The notes beneath the pieces were generated by a model. It worked only from the letters and a program-made list of their open reading frames with translations. It did not search any database and was not told where the DNA came from. The translations under genes and the position numbers were made by a program. Source: Callaeas wilsoni (taxonomy: Eukaryota > Chordata > Aves > Passeriformes > Callaeidae). Taken from it: a stretch of DNA of 64,000 bases. The stretch lies in the NCBI GenBank assembly GCA_013398955.1, contig VWPU01003192.1, positions 496,001 to 560,000 on the forward strand, given 5' to 3'. Shown in pieces: positions 48,921 to 63,900 of the stretch (positions are counted from its first letter, which is position 1; each line of letters opens with the position of its first letter).

Positions 48921-51900
48921 ATGAACCAGCATAGGTTTTGCATATAGGCCGTTTGTTCAAAGTACAGATTATTCTTATCTGTGCTATTTGCTTTTTCACT
49001 TTATTTCACTTAGTTTCTTCTTGTGACAGCTTCTTTTGTCTAGAATCTTTACTTCTAACTTTTCTTCCTCTGCTGCATATTTTGCTTCTGGCTTACACAA
49101 CCCCTTCATTAAAAGCATGGCATTTAGAATCACATTACACTTAAGTCATGCTGAAGTAAATATGCATACCTGAAAAAATGTGGTAAATTTTATGCTATGC
49201 CATTTTACTCTATTTGGTATGGTAAGACTGAACGGAGTGAAAATATGAAAATATATCTTGTTTTAAGATGCAAACTATAGGTTTGCTTTACTGTTAGTAT
49301 CCTGTCCTCCAGAAATGGAAATGATCGAAAGAAAACAACTAAGAGATTATGATCTAATGGACAGTATTTTTTTTTCTTTCATTTTCCCCAACTTTATATA
49401 GATTTTAACAAAAAAAATGTTAATACCTATGGGATTTAAAATTTTTCAAAGTACTAGGAATGATCAAAAGAATTCTTTAAAAATACAGGCTATTAATACA
49501 TTATTTAAAATAAGACATTGTAATGCTTTGTTTGTAAAATGATTAAGCTTTTTTTTTCCTTTTGCAATGCTTTCAGAAAGAGATATGAATTGTCACAAGA
49601 TAGAAGAGGTTTGGCCATAGCAATGACCACAAAAATGCTCCCAGCCTTGGACACCTGACAATTGAGCTAGGATTTTATAGACTGTGCTCTGATCCTTTCC
49701 ATTTCTTCTTAGTTCCACTTTTGGGGCTAGAAACTTCTCTGAAACTTTGGCTAAGTGTCTCTTTCAGTTGTGACCTATTGTCTTTGGCCAGCCAAGGTCT
49801 GCTGCGGTCTCCAAAGGGATTGTCAATAAGAGAGAAGCTCTTTTCCATCCTGTGGAGGAATTATATTTGGCATAGGCACTCTTCAGGTGCTTCAAGCAGA
49901 ACTGCCCTGTGAAACACATCAGAGAAATCCCAAAGGGAATAATGTCAGAAGAATTAAAGAAATGTGAATGTCCTGCATCGTCTAGTTAATCTTCCTTGTA
50001 AAATAAAGAGCTACTTCAGAGCTGAATTTGATCCAAGAAACACTTGACAGTTTCTTTGATGCTTTTTCAAACCAGGAAGGATATTTTTTTAACTTTAAGT
50101 TTCAGCATTGAAAGGACATCTATCGTTGATATATATATGTGCCATTTGATTTCTCTATGATCCTAGGAATTAGTAAAGCATTTTTGAAACTTGTGGTGAT
50201 GAACTTTTTTCTGTAGTTGGATTACACTTTTATCAAGCCATCATCCAAGAGAAAAGTCATTTAGAATATAACCGGAGTGAATTGTGAACTCAGCATTCAT
50301 TGATTTGCAGTAAATCTAGACTAAAGCAATCTCATCTTCAGTGGAGCACTGATTCCTCCAGGGATTCAGATAAACACCAAAAGAGACAGAGCTGCTCTTT
50401 CAGAAATTAGACTTAGAAAAATGAAAGCCACATTTCTGCACAGATTTCTAGAGATACATCATGTTTTGGATTATTCGGAGTTAATGATTTTTCCCCACAT
50501 AGATACTAAATCTGCTCAAAAAGTGCTAACTTCAGCATGAAACCATTCCTGGAAGCAAAGGAGTAGCTGGGATCTAGTTAGTAATACTGTAGCTGACACA
50601 AAGCTTTGTGACCCTGTGTACAAGGAGGGTCCACTGGCAGACAACATCATTCTGGAATTCAGAGCACATTTAGAAAAGGAGTAAGCTTAGGAATCTGGAC
50701 ATTAGTCAGAAGGTGGCACAGCCTCAGTGTCTTGGAATAGAAGAGTGTTAACTTGTTGAGGAAAGTCCCTAGAAATGAGAAGATTTAGGAAATAGTTCTT
50801 GGACTTGTTTCAACTAGTATTTTTGCAGAAAAACATAAGGAGGAGTTTTGGCTTCCCAAAGGATTGGATTCCAGCCACAGCACATATGCTTTCCCATATT
50901 TTTTTCTCCAGTTTCATGGTTTCTCTAGAAATGTGGAACTGAAAATTATCAGGTGGATAACAAATGTCCAAGTAGATTTAGCCATAGATTTTTTCCCATT
51001 AGATAGACACAAGCCAAGATACTTGCTTGGAGGCCTTCTGCTTTTTCACAGACCAGTTTCATTCAGTCTCACTGCTTTGCTTTTGAAAGTCAAATTTTGA
51101 AAGAACTCAGAGATATGCAGAGAAAGCTATTTTTGGTGCCTAGTCTTCTAAGAAAGAATCATAAAATCAGTATTTTAAAAGGGGATGAAAAGAGATTTAC
51201 AGCCTATATAAATCCTATTACCATGCAGATATATAGTGATTTTTTTTTTTGTGTCATGGATTGAAAGATCTTTAGGAAATACAGAAGTAATACCTCATCC
51301 TTTCTTGGAAAAAGCCAATTTGTTCAGCCACTTTTTATAGAACCAGAGTGTGCTATAATAAGTAGCAGGATCATCATCAGGTAGGAACAGCACTTGCAGA
51401 TCTTAAATGTCATAGATTATACCTTAAATGTTGACTTGTATAGAGATATGCTGTCAAGATACAGTTATACAGAATATAGCTATTGCTTGGAAAAGTGTTA
51501 TTAGCAAAAGGAAAGAAAAAGGAGGAAATATGTAATGATCCTTTCAACAATCTGCAAGTCATAATATTTCATGTTGCAAAATCAACTTTCTTTTCCATGC
51601 ATGCAAGCGGCAAATAAAAAAATGGGCAGAGCAAAGCAGATGGAAAAAGTATTTTCGTTTTCTTTATGAACTGACTTTAATCTCAGGGAAGCTTGGCATA
51701 TGAAAATGGCAGTTTCAACTACAAAACTCCTTGAAATATTTCATCTAAGTATCTTTTAACCACAAGAGTATTTTCCACATCTTGGACTGATACTATTGTA
51801 TTGGTACTAAACTTTTCTGAAGTCCATTTGTTGAGATGGAAGGAACATATGATTAAATTCAGATGTTAGTATGTTTTCCCTGATGGCTAGTCTGTAGTTT

Positions 51901-54448
51901 GTAGAGCTGCAAATGTTTCTCTCCTCATAAAAGAAGCAATTCCTTAGCTTTAATGATACCTGTAGTTAAGTGTGGTTCCAAAACACATAGCAGTAATGAT
52001 GTAGAAACTAATTACACCACCTAACTTTCACCGTAATAACTTATGTAAAATCAATCTGTGATGTGGTTGTGGATCTTAGTAATCATGTATTTTTCATGCT
52101 TTTATACTGATTTATTTTGATTTTATTATGCTTGATTCATTTATCAGTTAGTGTTTTCATTTTAACCATGAGGTTAAGGGGAAAAGAAAAAAACAGAAAT
52201 GGAAAAATCCATTCTGTGTGGTCCTCTCCTGGCTTTTTCATGGCTTTATGGGTTAGTGCTGAGCTGACTGCTAGACTGAAGACAAAATTCTGGATCTTGA
52301 GGCCTTGTCTTCTCCCCGCAGCAGCTTTGCTATTGCCAGAGCAGTTATCATCTCTGCGACTGTGAGGAGTCTCAGGTCGTGATCTTTAGAGGGTTTCAAA
52401 ACTGCCTAGTCTTGGATGCAGATAGCGGTAACAAACATCTCTTGTGTAAAATTGCAGGCAGAGGGGTGATTTCACTAGTGCTTTCCTTTTAATGGATATT
52501 TCCCCCAGAAATGGTTTGCAGCCTCATGCAGTCTTTAGTTTCAAAATCACTATTGGAGACAGAGTGAAGGTTAGAGCTCCTTATTTGTACTTTCATTGTG
52601 TTGATAAATAAGATAGCTTTAAATTTGGGTAAAACACTGATAAGTGAGTGCTTTTTTTTCCCCCCTGTACTTCATTTGTAGACCTTTATGAAAATTTTAA
52701 CAGCTGTACAGCTGTGCCGTTGCTGGATACAACACTCTGGATAATGCGTATAAGGCTATTGACTAGAGGTCTGTTCAGTTACCTGCTGAGGATCACAGAG
52801 AAATAATTGATGGAACCCCAGAAATTTCCACTGAGAAATGCTGATCCTGGTGATTTATATAAGAGTTTATGGTTAACTGTGTCATCTAGACTGAATTGGA
52901 TAGTGACGCTTTGGGAATTACAAGTGTTGTAAATCCACATGGTTGTTACTAAGTTGCTTTGGGTACATTTTCTAGCAGATGGTTCAGACCTGTGCTAAAT
53001 TCTGCATAAAAAGGAAGCAATCCTCATGCATCTTCACACTTGCAGCTTTTTAGTACAATTCAAGACTCCTCAGGCTGTTTCATTTGATAATCTGTAGAAT
53101 CTCAGTTCAGAACAATGGAGGTTAAGGGCATGTGCTGACTCAAGAATAATGGGAGAGAGAGAAAATGTAATTTTCTAGGAGTAGAGGAGATAGATAAGAT
53201 TTCTGTTAGCCCAAATTAGGTCTGCGTAAGTGTTGCTAAGAGAAGAATGCCTCTAGGTGTGAGCAGGGCTAAAACTCCTCTTTGCCTTGTTTCTGTGTCT
53301 GCAGTTAGAAAATGGTGTGGGTTTTGGAAGAGCCACATCACAGTCCTGTATTGCACTCTCACAGTAACACCTCAGGAGAAGCGTAGGAGGTCTCAGAGCT
53401 CAGGTGGGCCCTCCTGACACCTCTTACCCAGCAGTGGGAAACCCAGCAGTGCCCACAGGAATATGAAACAGTAGACCAGGGCTTTTCATCAGATGGCCTT
53501 AGTTTCGAGACACTGTGATAAGATCAGACATTTGTAGTAAAGGTAATAAAAACGTTAAGCCATATTTACCCTATTTACTCTAAAACATTTGTAATGCTAA
53601 ATATATTGTACATAAAACAGCTCAGCACAAAAAAATTTCTTCAGCTGAATGTTGTAAGAGTTTCCTAAATTTCACATAAACAGTACATGCCATAACTGCT
53701 GCTTATAATTGATAATGATTGTTCAGCACACAGACAAAAAAAAAAGTGCCATATGGTAACACTTGATAAGCAAGAAACATCCAGATATACTCGCATTGTG
53801 AAGTTTTTTGATTCTTCATGAAATTTTTGGTCCATACCATAAAAGAGGTTGTATTTGGTATAGAATAAGGCAATGTCATTATTGCTGGTGTGCTTTATTT
53901 ATTTACAGTTTTAAACAAGTTTCGTTTTAGTGGCGGTAAAAAGACTAACAGTAGGAAGAGTTTTCCAACCTCAAATATAATGTATATCTTGTTCCTAGGT
54001 ATCAGTAAGGAATGTCAGATAACTGTGAATGATTTTAAGAAAGGAAGAAATAAACCATAAAAAGTTCACTCAGGGTAAAAGATGACCTACCTGTGAAAAA
54101 CAGGTGAGAATTTGGAAAGTGCACTTCTACGTTGTTTGTGCTTTGTAGAGTTTACCAGGTGAGTTAAATTTCTGTATGAGAAAGAATGGATCCTGAAAAA
54201 GCTCAGTGCTTGCACAGTGCCCTTAGGCATTAAACAATAACTTTGGAAGGTTCAAGCTCTTGCAATACAGTCATCTTACAAATTTCTATACCCAGCTCTT
54301 TCTAAAATACATATTTTCCTGAGTAATGAACAGAGGTAAAGCTTTTTTCATGCTTGTGTGCACCAGTGTCTTACTATGTTAATTTGTTTTTTCTAGACAG
54401 ATCATTTACAATTTAAAAAAACATTTCTAATTAGAGACACAGTGTTGT

Positions 54449-54517
54449 ATTATTCTATTCTATTCTATTCTCTTCTATTCCATTCCATTCCATTCCATTC
54501 CATTCCATTCCATTCCA
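54449..54517 (+). repeat. Composite pentanucleotide microsatellite (ATTCT)n/(ATTCC)n
   Basis: About five ATTCT units (54450-54474, with one C-interrupted unit next) switch to eight or so ATTCC units up to 54517. The change is a single T-to-C at the last position of the unit, which suggests that the second array grew from a mutated first-array unit. On the minus strand the second part reads (GGAAT)n. Confidence 0.95.
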
Positions 54518-54810
54518 GTTTTTTAACAAACATCAAGCCTTGCTGAAAGGGTTCAGATTGTTTCATAAGCAGTACCCTCTTGAGGTTGTACACAACTTCA
54601 GAAATTCAGGTAGAAAAAATTATATGGGATTATTTCTTTACCTTTCTTTATTTGTTTTGATTTTTTCCCTCTGCCCCTTCAAAAACAAATCCAATACATA
54701 TCCCACTTACCAAGAACTCAGTGCAAAGGCTAAGGAAGAAAAAAAGTTTCTAAAAAGGTAGTGTTATCCCTAAGCAGTAATTATATGGGTTAGAAAAGTA
54801 GTAGCTAAAT

Positions 54811-54925
54811 TTTACAAAATACTTTTTCTATAATATTATATTTAAGCTATATTATTACCTAATATTATACTTGTAGCTATATATTACAGCTATGACATAA
54901 AATTAGTAGCTATATTATATACATT
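54811..54925 (+). repeat. AT-rich region with repeated TAGCTATATTA-like units
   Basis: More than 100 bases of nearly only A and T contain several imperfect copies of a (T)AGCTATATTA motif spaced 20-40 bases apart. It is a degenerate minisatellite-like AT-rich patch in the intron. Confidence 0.6.
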
Positions 54926-57900
54926 GAAGGAAATAGACAATGCTGTGTGACATGTAGACTAGGAAGAAATTCCAGGTGAAACTCACAACACTAAATTCTT
55001 ATTTTGCATTTACTAGCTTGGGTTGGTTATTTTTTAGCTACTATTTTTCCAGTAACAGCAATTCTAATTATAATGATATGCCATGACAGCATACACCACT
55101 AGGAAACCGAACCCCACAGTTATCTAAAGGTAGATTATCTGATTTCAGGTTGGTTGTGCCACCAGTGCAGAGACCTGAGCTGGCTGCCAGTGAGCTCGCT
55201 TGGGTCTGGAACCCGCATGGCTGTGTTTGCACGAGATTGTGCGTCGGAGCCCTCAGGATGAGTTGGCATTTCCTTCTGAGCCTTCTCCACAGGCTCTCTT
55301 TTCTCTGTTACATCTATATTGGACCTTCCATTCTAATTTTGCAGTGGCATAATTTATACAAATATTTTATATGACCTAGAAAGATTTTTTCTCTCAGTTA
55401 TCTCATCACTACTCTGAGCAACAGATAATTCATTGTATCTTCATTTTAGTTGCTCACAGCCATGCAAACTTGACTGGCCCTATAGCTTATGATATACCTG
55501 TAAGGCTGTACTGGTTTAACTGGAGTTCTGGCCTTAGACTGGTTTTTTGAGGCATGAGTTACAAGTTGGCCAAATGCTAATCAGACAAATTCTAGATCCT
55601 GTGCAGTTTTTTTGACCTGGCACAATGTTTAACGGAAGTGTCTTAAGAGATCCTCTTGGTCCAGTCTTGTATATGAGGCAGATAAAGCCTGAGTAAAATC
55701 TGTGTTCACTCCCTAAATTTTCAGGTAACTAGGAACTCTTACAGGCAAAATAAGCCATTCTCAAGAAAATTTGATCAAAGGACTATAGAGTATTTTATCT
55801 GAACTAGTCAAGATTTGAGTCTTGCTAGTTCTCTTTTTATTGTGAGGATTTTTTGTTCTTGATAGTCACAAGTATAACTGTTCCAGTCTTTTTCAGTTGC
55901 TGCTGGGTGTCCTTTTTGCTTTTTCAGGCAGCCATGGTGAGAAGATCATCTAACCGAGGGTACTTTCCACAATCTTAGTCTGAGGTGGTTTGGTGGAATG
56001 TTATGTCTGTGGACATTTGAATATGACCCATCTAATCCAAGTTATAGTTCTGTTAAACCTGGTAGAAAGTAGTGGAACAAAATCTAGGGTTTTATGTGGT
56101 TTCATGTGAGCTGTGCAATCCTACTCATGAGGCCTGCAAAGAAGGAACAAGTCTCTAGGGATATTTAAAGCTTTAAAAGCTTATTGTCCTAAGGAAGAGT
56201 CATGTTCACAAATTTTCTGTTCTCAAATATGGCTTTGGTTAGAACAGAGCTTTGGCAAATACTGCGTCTCCTGAGCAGAAGGCTCTAAATGGTGGCAGGA
56301 AATACGGTATTTTCAGATTACAGCTTCTGCTCTGGAGGTCTGAGGAGAAGCTTTAGAATTGCCAGACTTGGTGATGAAACATAAAACCAGATGTTTACTA
56401 TTTTAATTGTGTGTCTGTTCAGTACATCTTCCATCATGTAATCAGATTTGCCTCCTGTCTGGAGGTATTTTGTTAAGAAATCAAGAAAGGTACAAAATAA
56501 AATAAAACTCACTTCTTTAGTCATTATGTCCCACACACAAACTACAGTAGCTGTGTTGAGGAGCAAAGTCAGATAATGCCCAGAAATATTTTAATTTTTA
56601 TAGCTTCTGAAGTAATAGGAACATGCCGTGACTCTGGGGCATATTAACAAACTAAAATCCTTATTTGGATGAACCTCTTTAATACTAACTCAAGTATGAT
56701 GCAAATTTTATAAGAAAATAAGGCATTTTAATTTTTAATGCTGTCAAATATCTTCATAGTGTTCGAAAAAGACAGAATTTCAGCTCTGTTCTGGAATATT
56801 TTTGCAAAATTACCTACCATCCATGCCTGATTATGCAGATTACAAAATTTTTAGATGGCATATGCCCTGACAGGCCCCCTCAGAGGATCATCAAGTATTT
56901 TGGTATGGAGATGGACTGTAAAATGTAGGTGAATAGTTTTCAGACCATTATTTCCTGATTGGAATATGTGGTGAATTAGCAGAGGAACACTACATAAGAA
57001 GACTTTGCCAACTTAGCAAGGTGCCAATATTGCTGCCATGTTAACTACCAATATCAGATCGTCCTCCTACATAGCATGGAAATTGCAAACTATCAGCTGT
57101 GTGCGGTAGGAGGTCAACAGTGAAGTCCTGTACAATGCAAAATAGATGTTAAAAAAGTCAATAAACAGTTGATGACACACTATGGGAAAATTAATGGGTG
57201 AGGAAGAAAGGTGGTGGAATGTTCTCCTCTAAAGCTTAAAATAAAGTTTTTGTGAAAAAAAAAAAAACACCTCTTCTTTTCATCTATATATTTAGTTTTT
57301 AGAACAGATCTTACAGAAAAAAACATCTTCTTCCTACAGAATATGTTAAGAAACAAATATTTTTTAACTATCCTTTTATGAAGCGTTTAACAAAGCATGT
57401 TATTTTCTTTTTCAAGCCGGAAGGCTGTCTTTTCCATGAAGTAGTAGTAACAGAAATAGTTTCTAGTTCTTTTCATAGCTTCATTCCTGTCTTTGGAAAT
57501 GGGTGTTACCCATAAGACAAGCAAGGAAAACCTTTGATTGTTCCACTCTACAAGACTGCTAATGCACCTATCCATGGCTTTCTGTTGCACAAAAGTTTGA
57601 AAAACTTGAATTTAGACATTTGTTTTATCTCTGTGAAGGTCCGTGTCTCTGAAAGCAAATGGTGCTTTCAGATGAAGTTTACAGAGTGTGACTCTGCTTG
57701 TGTTACCCAGGCTCGTGGGGCCAAAGGAGGAGCAGCTCTGAGTCCTGCAAGTTCAACTAGAGCAATATTTCTAAGCCGCAGCAGGGAAAGCTGAGAGCGG
57801 TCTTTCGTCTTGTGGCCTTCTATCATGCCAACATCAGCACCCCAAAAGCAAAATTGAGAGGTGGTTGGTTCTTTTTAAGTGTTGTTGGAAATGACTAAAG

Positions 57901-60900
57901 GGATAGTGATGAAAAAATCCTGCAGCTACAGCAGCAAGGCATGTTTTGTTAATCATTTTAGCACTACTTTCCAAGCAGGTAAGCACATAAATAACTTGAA
58001 AAGGGTAATGTGTATGTTCCCTAATGCATTTCTTCCGGCAGTGTGGAACTCATATTGAGATTGGAAAAAAAATTTGTTCTTTGCTTATGAAGCTTAATAT
58101 TGATCATACCGGGGTAAAATTTCACAGAAGAATGGGAAAGAGCTGCATAATCATGTACTTCTAGGGCTTTCACTTGTCTTAATTCACCACCATTTTTGAA
58201 ACATAAAGCTAACTTTTAGTCTGTGTCTCTCTTCATGTGAATTCATTTCACACCTTGAATTTTTTTCTAACTACAGACATAATATTACACTTTCCTTAAG
58301 TAAAACTAGCACTTAAAGTATTTCTTTTCCATCATTGTGTAGTTAGTTTTGTTAGTTTACATTCTTCATAAATAATGGAAAAAAGAAATACAGCGGTAGT
58401 GGATATGGAAAGAAGTGATAAACCAAGGAATAAACATGGCTTCTCCTCTTGCTTTATCTGAGTTGCTTCCCTGATTCTCTTTCTTCATTTTTTTATACTC
58501 CGTTCAGTTCCATTTAGTCAAGATAGACCACAGATATATTAGCATAAGTAAAGGTAATGTTATTCAAATGATAGTGTGTTAGACTGGGGGTGCACTTGGT
58601 ACAATAATTTCCTATTTCTTACTTCTTTTCCTTTTATGTATTTAATATTAAAGAAGAAAAGAGAATATATTGGTTTGTAAGAGAAATAGCAGTCAAACAT
58701 AAAATAATCTGCTTTTTCTTTTTCCTTGCCTCTTTTCATGCTTGATTGTGATAGTCTGGGCCCTCTCTATGACAACACTTGATTTAAAAGGTACTAACTA
58801 ATCATATTTAATTTGTTTTTCTTGAAGTCGTGAGGCTCAGTTCAGGTCCCAAAACACAAGCAACTAGTGAATATCTTTGGAGATTCCTTATAGCGTCTGT
58901 CCTGATCTCTCTGCCAGCCCAGAAGGACAGAGAATCTCCTAAGAGCCCGTCTTGTCTGAAATCCATCTACAGATCAGAATGCTAGAACGTTTCAGATAGC
59001 AGGCAACTAAACTGTGCTCAAAAGCACTTTATTGAGTCATACTCAAGTAAATCATATGGATGAATTTGTTGTTCATGCATTTATATTTTCAGATTTTGCT
59101 ATTTACTTGCGTGGGTGAAATCTTGATAGGTTAGTGCAGTAGCTTTTTCATCCTCATATTGCTTCTGCAGAAGGCAAACATTTGTATTCTGTTACTCTTA
59201 AAGTGCAGAAATATTACATAGCAATTAGCACTGTGAGGATAATTGCCTCTTACGGGTACATTATGCCTCAGTTGTTTACTGGTAAGTGAAATGTGGAAAG
59301 TTGATATCAAATTAGGCAATAATGAAGGCAACAGCTTGACAGAAGGGAACCTGTTCCTTGCTTGTGGGTTTTGAGTGACGAACTCCTTTTATGTATGGGG
59401 AGTGTGAGTCTGCAGTCAGCTAAGTCTGTAGATCTTGTCAAAAAAACCTTCTACTGTGGAAAATATGCACCATTCCCTGTGACTGCTCGGCATTTATGTT
59501 GCATCTCAGTAATGTATTGCTATAAATCCAGAGAAAAATTGTCAATTACCAATATCCACTTGCATGCTCTGGTAGCCAGCAAGAGCCTTGAAGAAAAAGA
59601 CTTTGCTCCTCTCTGTCCTTCACATTTCATTTCTAAAAATGTTGTGCAGTTTCATCTGCAAAACTCATTCTGATAAGCTCACTGAACTGCTGAAATTGTC
59701 TCTTTTCAATAAATCTGCAATTACCATGTTATTTAGAGCATCCACTGCGGACTAAATCACAGTATGAAAGGGCATAAACTACGTGTGTAATCACGAGTAC
59801 AATGTGTACAGTTCTTTCTACACTGACCCTAATCACTGCTTTGCAAGAATGCCCTACACAACATTCACTACACATAATAGGCAAAATAACATGGGGTTAT
59901 TCACAACTTCTGCCACTATTTTCCTTACTTCGTTCTTAACAGTAAAAAGCAAGTCAACTGATTTCTTAAAGCTTCTTCTGAAGCATCCTAAAATAAGACC
60001 TCACCCCTTCCCGCCTCCTCTCCAAAGAAACTTCTGGAGTATGAATTTCTGTGAAATGTAAAAACATGCAGTGGAGCAGTGAACAACAAATTTTGTTTCT
60101 GTGTCCTTGACTTTTGGTGAAAAGTAAGAGAAATGCCCTTATATTTTTTAAATGTTTATCCTGTGCAAAAAGGGAAGTGGAAGAAGGTAGCCTACACACA
60201 GACTGTGGAGGACAGGATTTGGTGTGTAGGGGTTGTCCCTTTCAGGTCTATGCTGTTTGTCCTATTCCCTTGTGTTTGTCTGACATCAAAATATGTGCAA
60301 GACCCCTGTGCAAGAACTGAAGAGAATTTTTATTTTTCATCAAAATGCGTTAAAGAATTCCATCCACCACACTAGAGACTTTTTATTCGAAAAACATTAA
60401 TATGGAAGAAATAATTTTTAAACTGTATTTTATATAATACTAAATATTTTAATGGACTGTCCATAATGAAAGACTAGAGGTTTACCAGAGATATGTAGAG
60501 ATTTGATTAATTATATAATTTGGGCCCTTTGGTAATATGCAGTAATTATTATTTGTGTTAGATTAGTCACTACTGGTAGAATATTGTCTGCTTTGTTGAT
60601 CATTCAGTGTTATAATATTATTATTTTTAATATATTAAAAGTGTTACATGGGTTTTTTAGTAGACTGCTCTTGGAAACTAGATTAATATAGTATCTAAAG
60701 CATCTGTTCCCTTTCAAATAATTATTTTCCCCCCTTAAAGGCTTCTATCACTTGAGCTGCCTTGTTGGTTTTTTGAAAAAATTCTGTTTATACAGTAGTC
60801 CATTATCCTCTCTGGGAAACCAGTGTTGCATTTTAAACCAGTCAAGTGAGCCGACTGGATTTGGCAGCGCACACGTGTGGAGAGCTTGAAAGGAATGATA

Positions 60901-63900
60901 CAATTGATTCCTTGTGTTTAGCTCCATTATCGTCCACTTTCGGTAGATGGCCATTCAGGAGATAAGTAGGGGGTCAAGATTTTAATAAAATCAAGAGCTA
61001 ACTATTAAGTATGTTAAAGGTCACTGTGGTGATTTTTAATACCCAGTGTTGAATGAGAAATTACTACTGTTATTCTAATGCAATGTAAGTAGGGATGTAC
61101 AACTTAAATAATTCAGTAAAACATTTTTGAAGTAGGCAGTATTGAAAAAATGTGGCTTGTTTTTTTATTTCTTTTTATTTGTCACACACCATTAAACGTC
61201 CTTTCCTCCGGGCTAAACCAGACATCTGCTACTTTGGCCTACTTATCAAAAGAAATGAAACTTTTATTGGCGTGACATCATTACATTTAAGCTTCTTTAG
61301 GAGAGGAAGAAAATACCAACTGGATGAAGCTAGGATGCCATTTAATATCTAGGTGAACTACCTCGTGTTAGCAGAGAGAAGTGTTAATTTGTAAATGATC
61401 ACTCAAGTTCAAGCACTTCAGTGTGCATTCTCCTGCACGTGCAGACAAGCCCCCAGAGAGATTATATCCCAAATTTTAACATCAGAGTGGCCACCAGCTG
61501 CTGCCTTGGGAAGAAGGGAGAATAGCCAGTCAACAAGAGCAGGAAGTTAATGATGTTGATGTGTACACAGGTTTTAGAATTAAGGATTTCTTGACATCAG
61601 AGTTGGATTTTAAGTTTCCTGAAGCTCTTGTTTTAAATTACTGGCAGATTAAAAGAGAATGTGTAGTACACAGACTATTGTCATCGTTGTGATTGCAATC
61701 AAATGCAAGATGGTTTAGGTTTTTTTTTTGTGAGGTCTTTTTAATGCTAAAATTAAAACTCGATTTCTGGAGCACAGTACTACAGGTAGAATTCTAAAGC
61801 TACAGTCACAAAATATAGAAGAGACTGCTGCATTCCACCTGTTAGCCTGGAGCTCTCAGTTTTCTCTATTCATCACATGCTGCTGTCTCAAAGGAGTCAG
61901 TAACATTTTCTTTCTAATGCTGATGTCAGGTATTGCCAGTGGGGAAGCTACACTTTCCTTTGTCTAGATTTCTGGAAGCTTTAGATATGTAGTCCGCACA
62001 TAGCACTGGATTTCAAAAGGTAAGCATGGGAGGGAACAATTAATGGCAAACTTCTGCTTGGAAAGAAAGCAGCTCTCTCTGTTCTCTTTTTTAATTTCTC
62101 GTGTTCTTTACTAAGAAACTTTATTCAAGGAAACAGTGTTGAATAGAGTTTCCTAGAGGCTTGCCCAAAGCAAACCACATTAGTAACTGAGAACTATGTT
62201 TCAAAATAGTGGTGCAGTAATAATACTTGAATATTTCTTAGTAAAATCTGTGACCAAAAAAAAAGCCAAACCAAACCCTAAATAAATCGTTTAGTATGTT
62301 TTTCCATTTCTGTGTGTCCCCATGGTTTGCTTTTCATAGGGTCCTAGAATGGAAAGACTGTCACGAGGCCTCCTCTTCCTTCGTTGTCTGAAAATATGTT
62401 ATAAAGCACGTCAGCTATATTTCTGTTCTTTGTGACATCTTTTTGACTAGCTTTCTGAAAGTTCTCAAAGAAATTAGATTTTGTAATTTCTTCACCCCAC
62501 CCATTCCAGCAGTTCATGCAGTTAGAAGTTTTTCTAATCCCTGATCAGCCTTCTGTGTTGCAGTGCAAATCTTTAATTTTTCAGCTGTAGACACAGAGAA
62601 AAGGTTATCCGCTACCAGAACATGGCATTCTAATTGAGTCCTAAGTAGTCGCAACAGTGTTACCTTTTTCACATATGCTACTGCTAAATAAAAATTATAA
62701 AAATAGTTTGTCCAATTCATTGTTCCTGCCTCATGGTAGCATTTCACAATTCTAATTTAGGAATAGTGTCCTGATGGTTGGTGGTAGGGTGGGATTATTC
62801 CTCTCTTTTTTCCGGAATTGTTGGCCAGGATCTTCTCAACTTTGCTGTTGCACGCAGCACTGGTGATAATTTTTAATAGCTACAGATCCTAGACAGATGC
62901 CTTTTAGCTATGCTTTGGCAGGATACCAGATCTCTACATTTTCAGTGCAGTTTTCCAATGGGATTTTTCATAGAGTCCACAATATAAAATCTTAATTTAT
63001 GCTAATCCTCCTTAGCATCCTTTAGTTATAGAAAACTTACTTAAAGTAGTGTTAGAAGCGTTAATAAAGTCAAAACATATGTATCTGCTACTCTGTTTCC
63101 AAACTTGAGGCCTGTTGCCTTGTCAAAGAAATAAAATGGTTTTAATTTTCTGTGTGACATGTTTTTAGCAAGTCTTTTTTTGTCTTCTACTAATTTGGCA
63201 GGGGTGAGGAGGAGTTCTGTTTCTTGCACGTAGTCTAGTTAGTTGTTCTAGAGGCCTTTAATTCTTCATGTGTCTTCCTTTAGGGTTTTAGGAATAGCCT
63301 TGGGAAAAAAGCATACAGCTTTCTTTTGCTTTTTTGAGATCTTGCATGCAAGTTTCCCAGATAGTCAATTTTCAAGTAAACAGGGTGGCCAACAGGCGTA
63401 GGTGTGAAAATACCCAGCTTAGATCCAGCTACTCTTCAGCATGCCTCTTCCTTCCCTACTACAGGCTATCTTTACCCCTTGCATTTGCCTTTTTGATAAA
63501 CAGTAGGTCGTAGTTGATTTTTTAGTGGATATCCATACAAAAGGAGCATTACATACTTCAGTTGTCTTGATGTCCATACTGGATGCTTTGCCTTTTTGTT
63601 AAATACAAAACTTCTTTTCTCCGTGGGTTTCTTTTTACCATGGTTTGTATAGCAGTTGCACAGTTCTGCTGGACCCTGCTTGATTTCTGTCTTTGCAGGT
63701 ACTTAGTGATTTGACCAACTTTGTCATATGTTTCCTTCTCATCTCCAGGGGTTGAAAGGACAGAGAATGGTTCTCTAAACTTGGATAACTAACCATCATT
63801 ATCTTTGCTCCATAGAAGATAACATCTGCTTTTCAAGATTTAGCAGCCTATGAGAATTTTGTGGGTTTTAACAAAAAGCCTTCCAGTCTCTGTATAGAGA

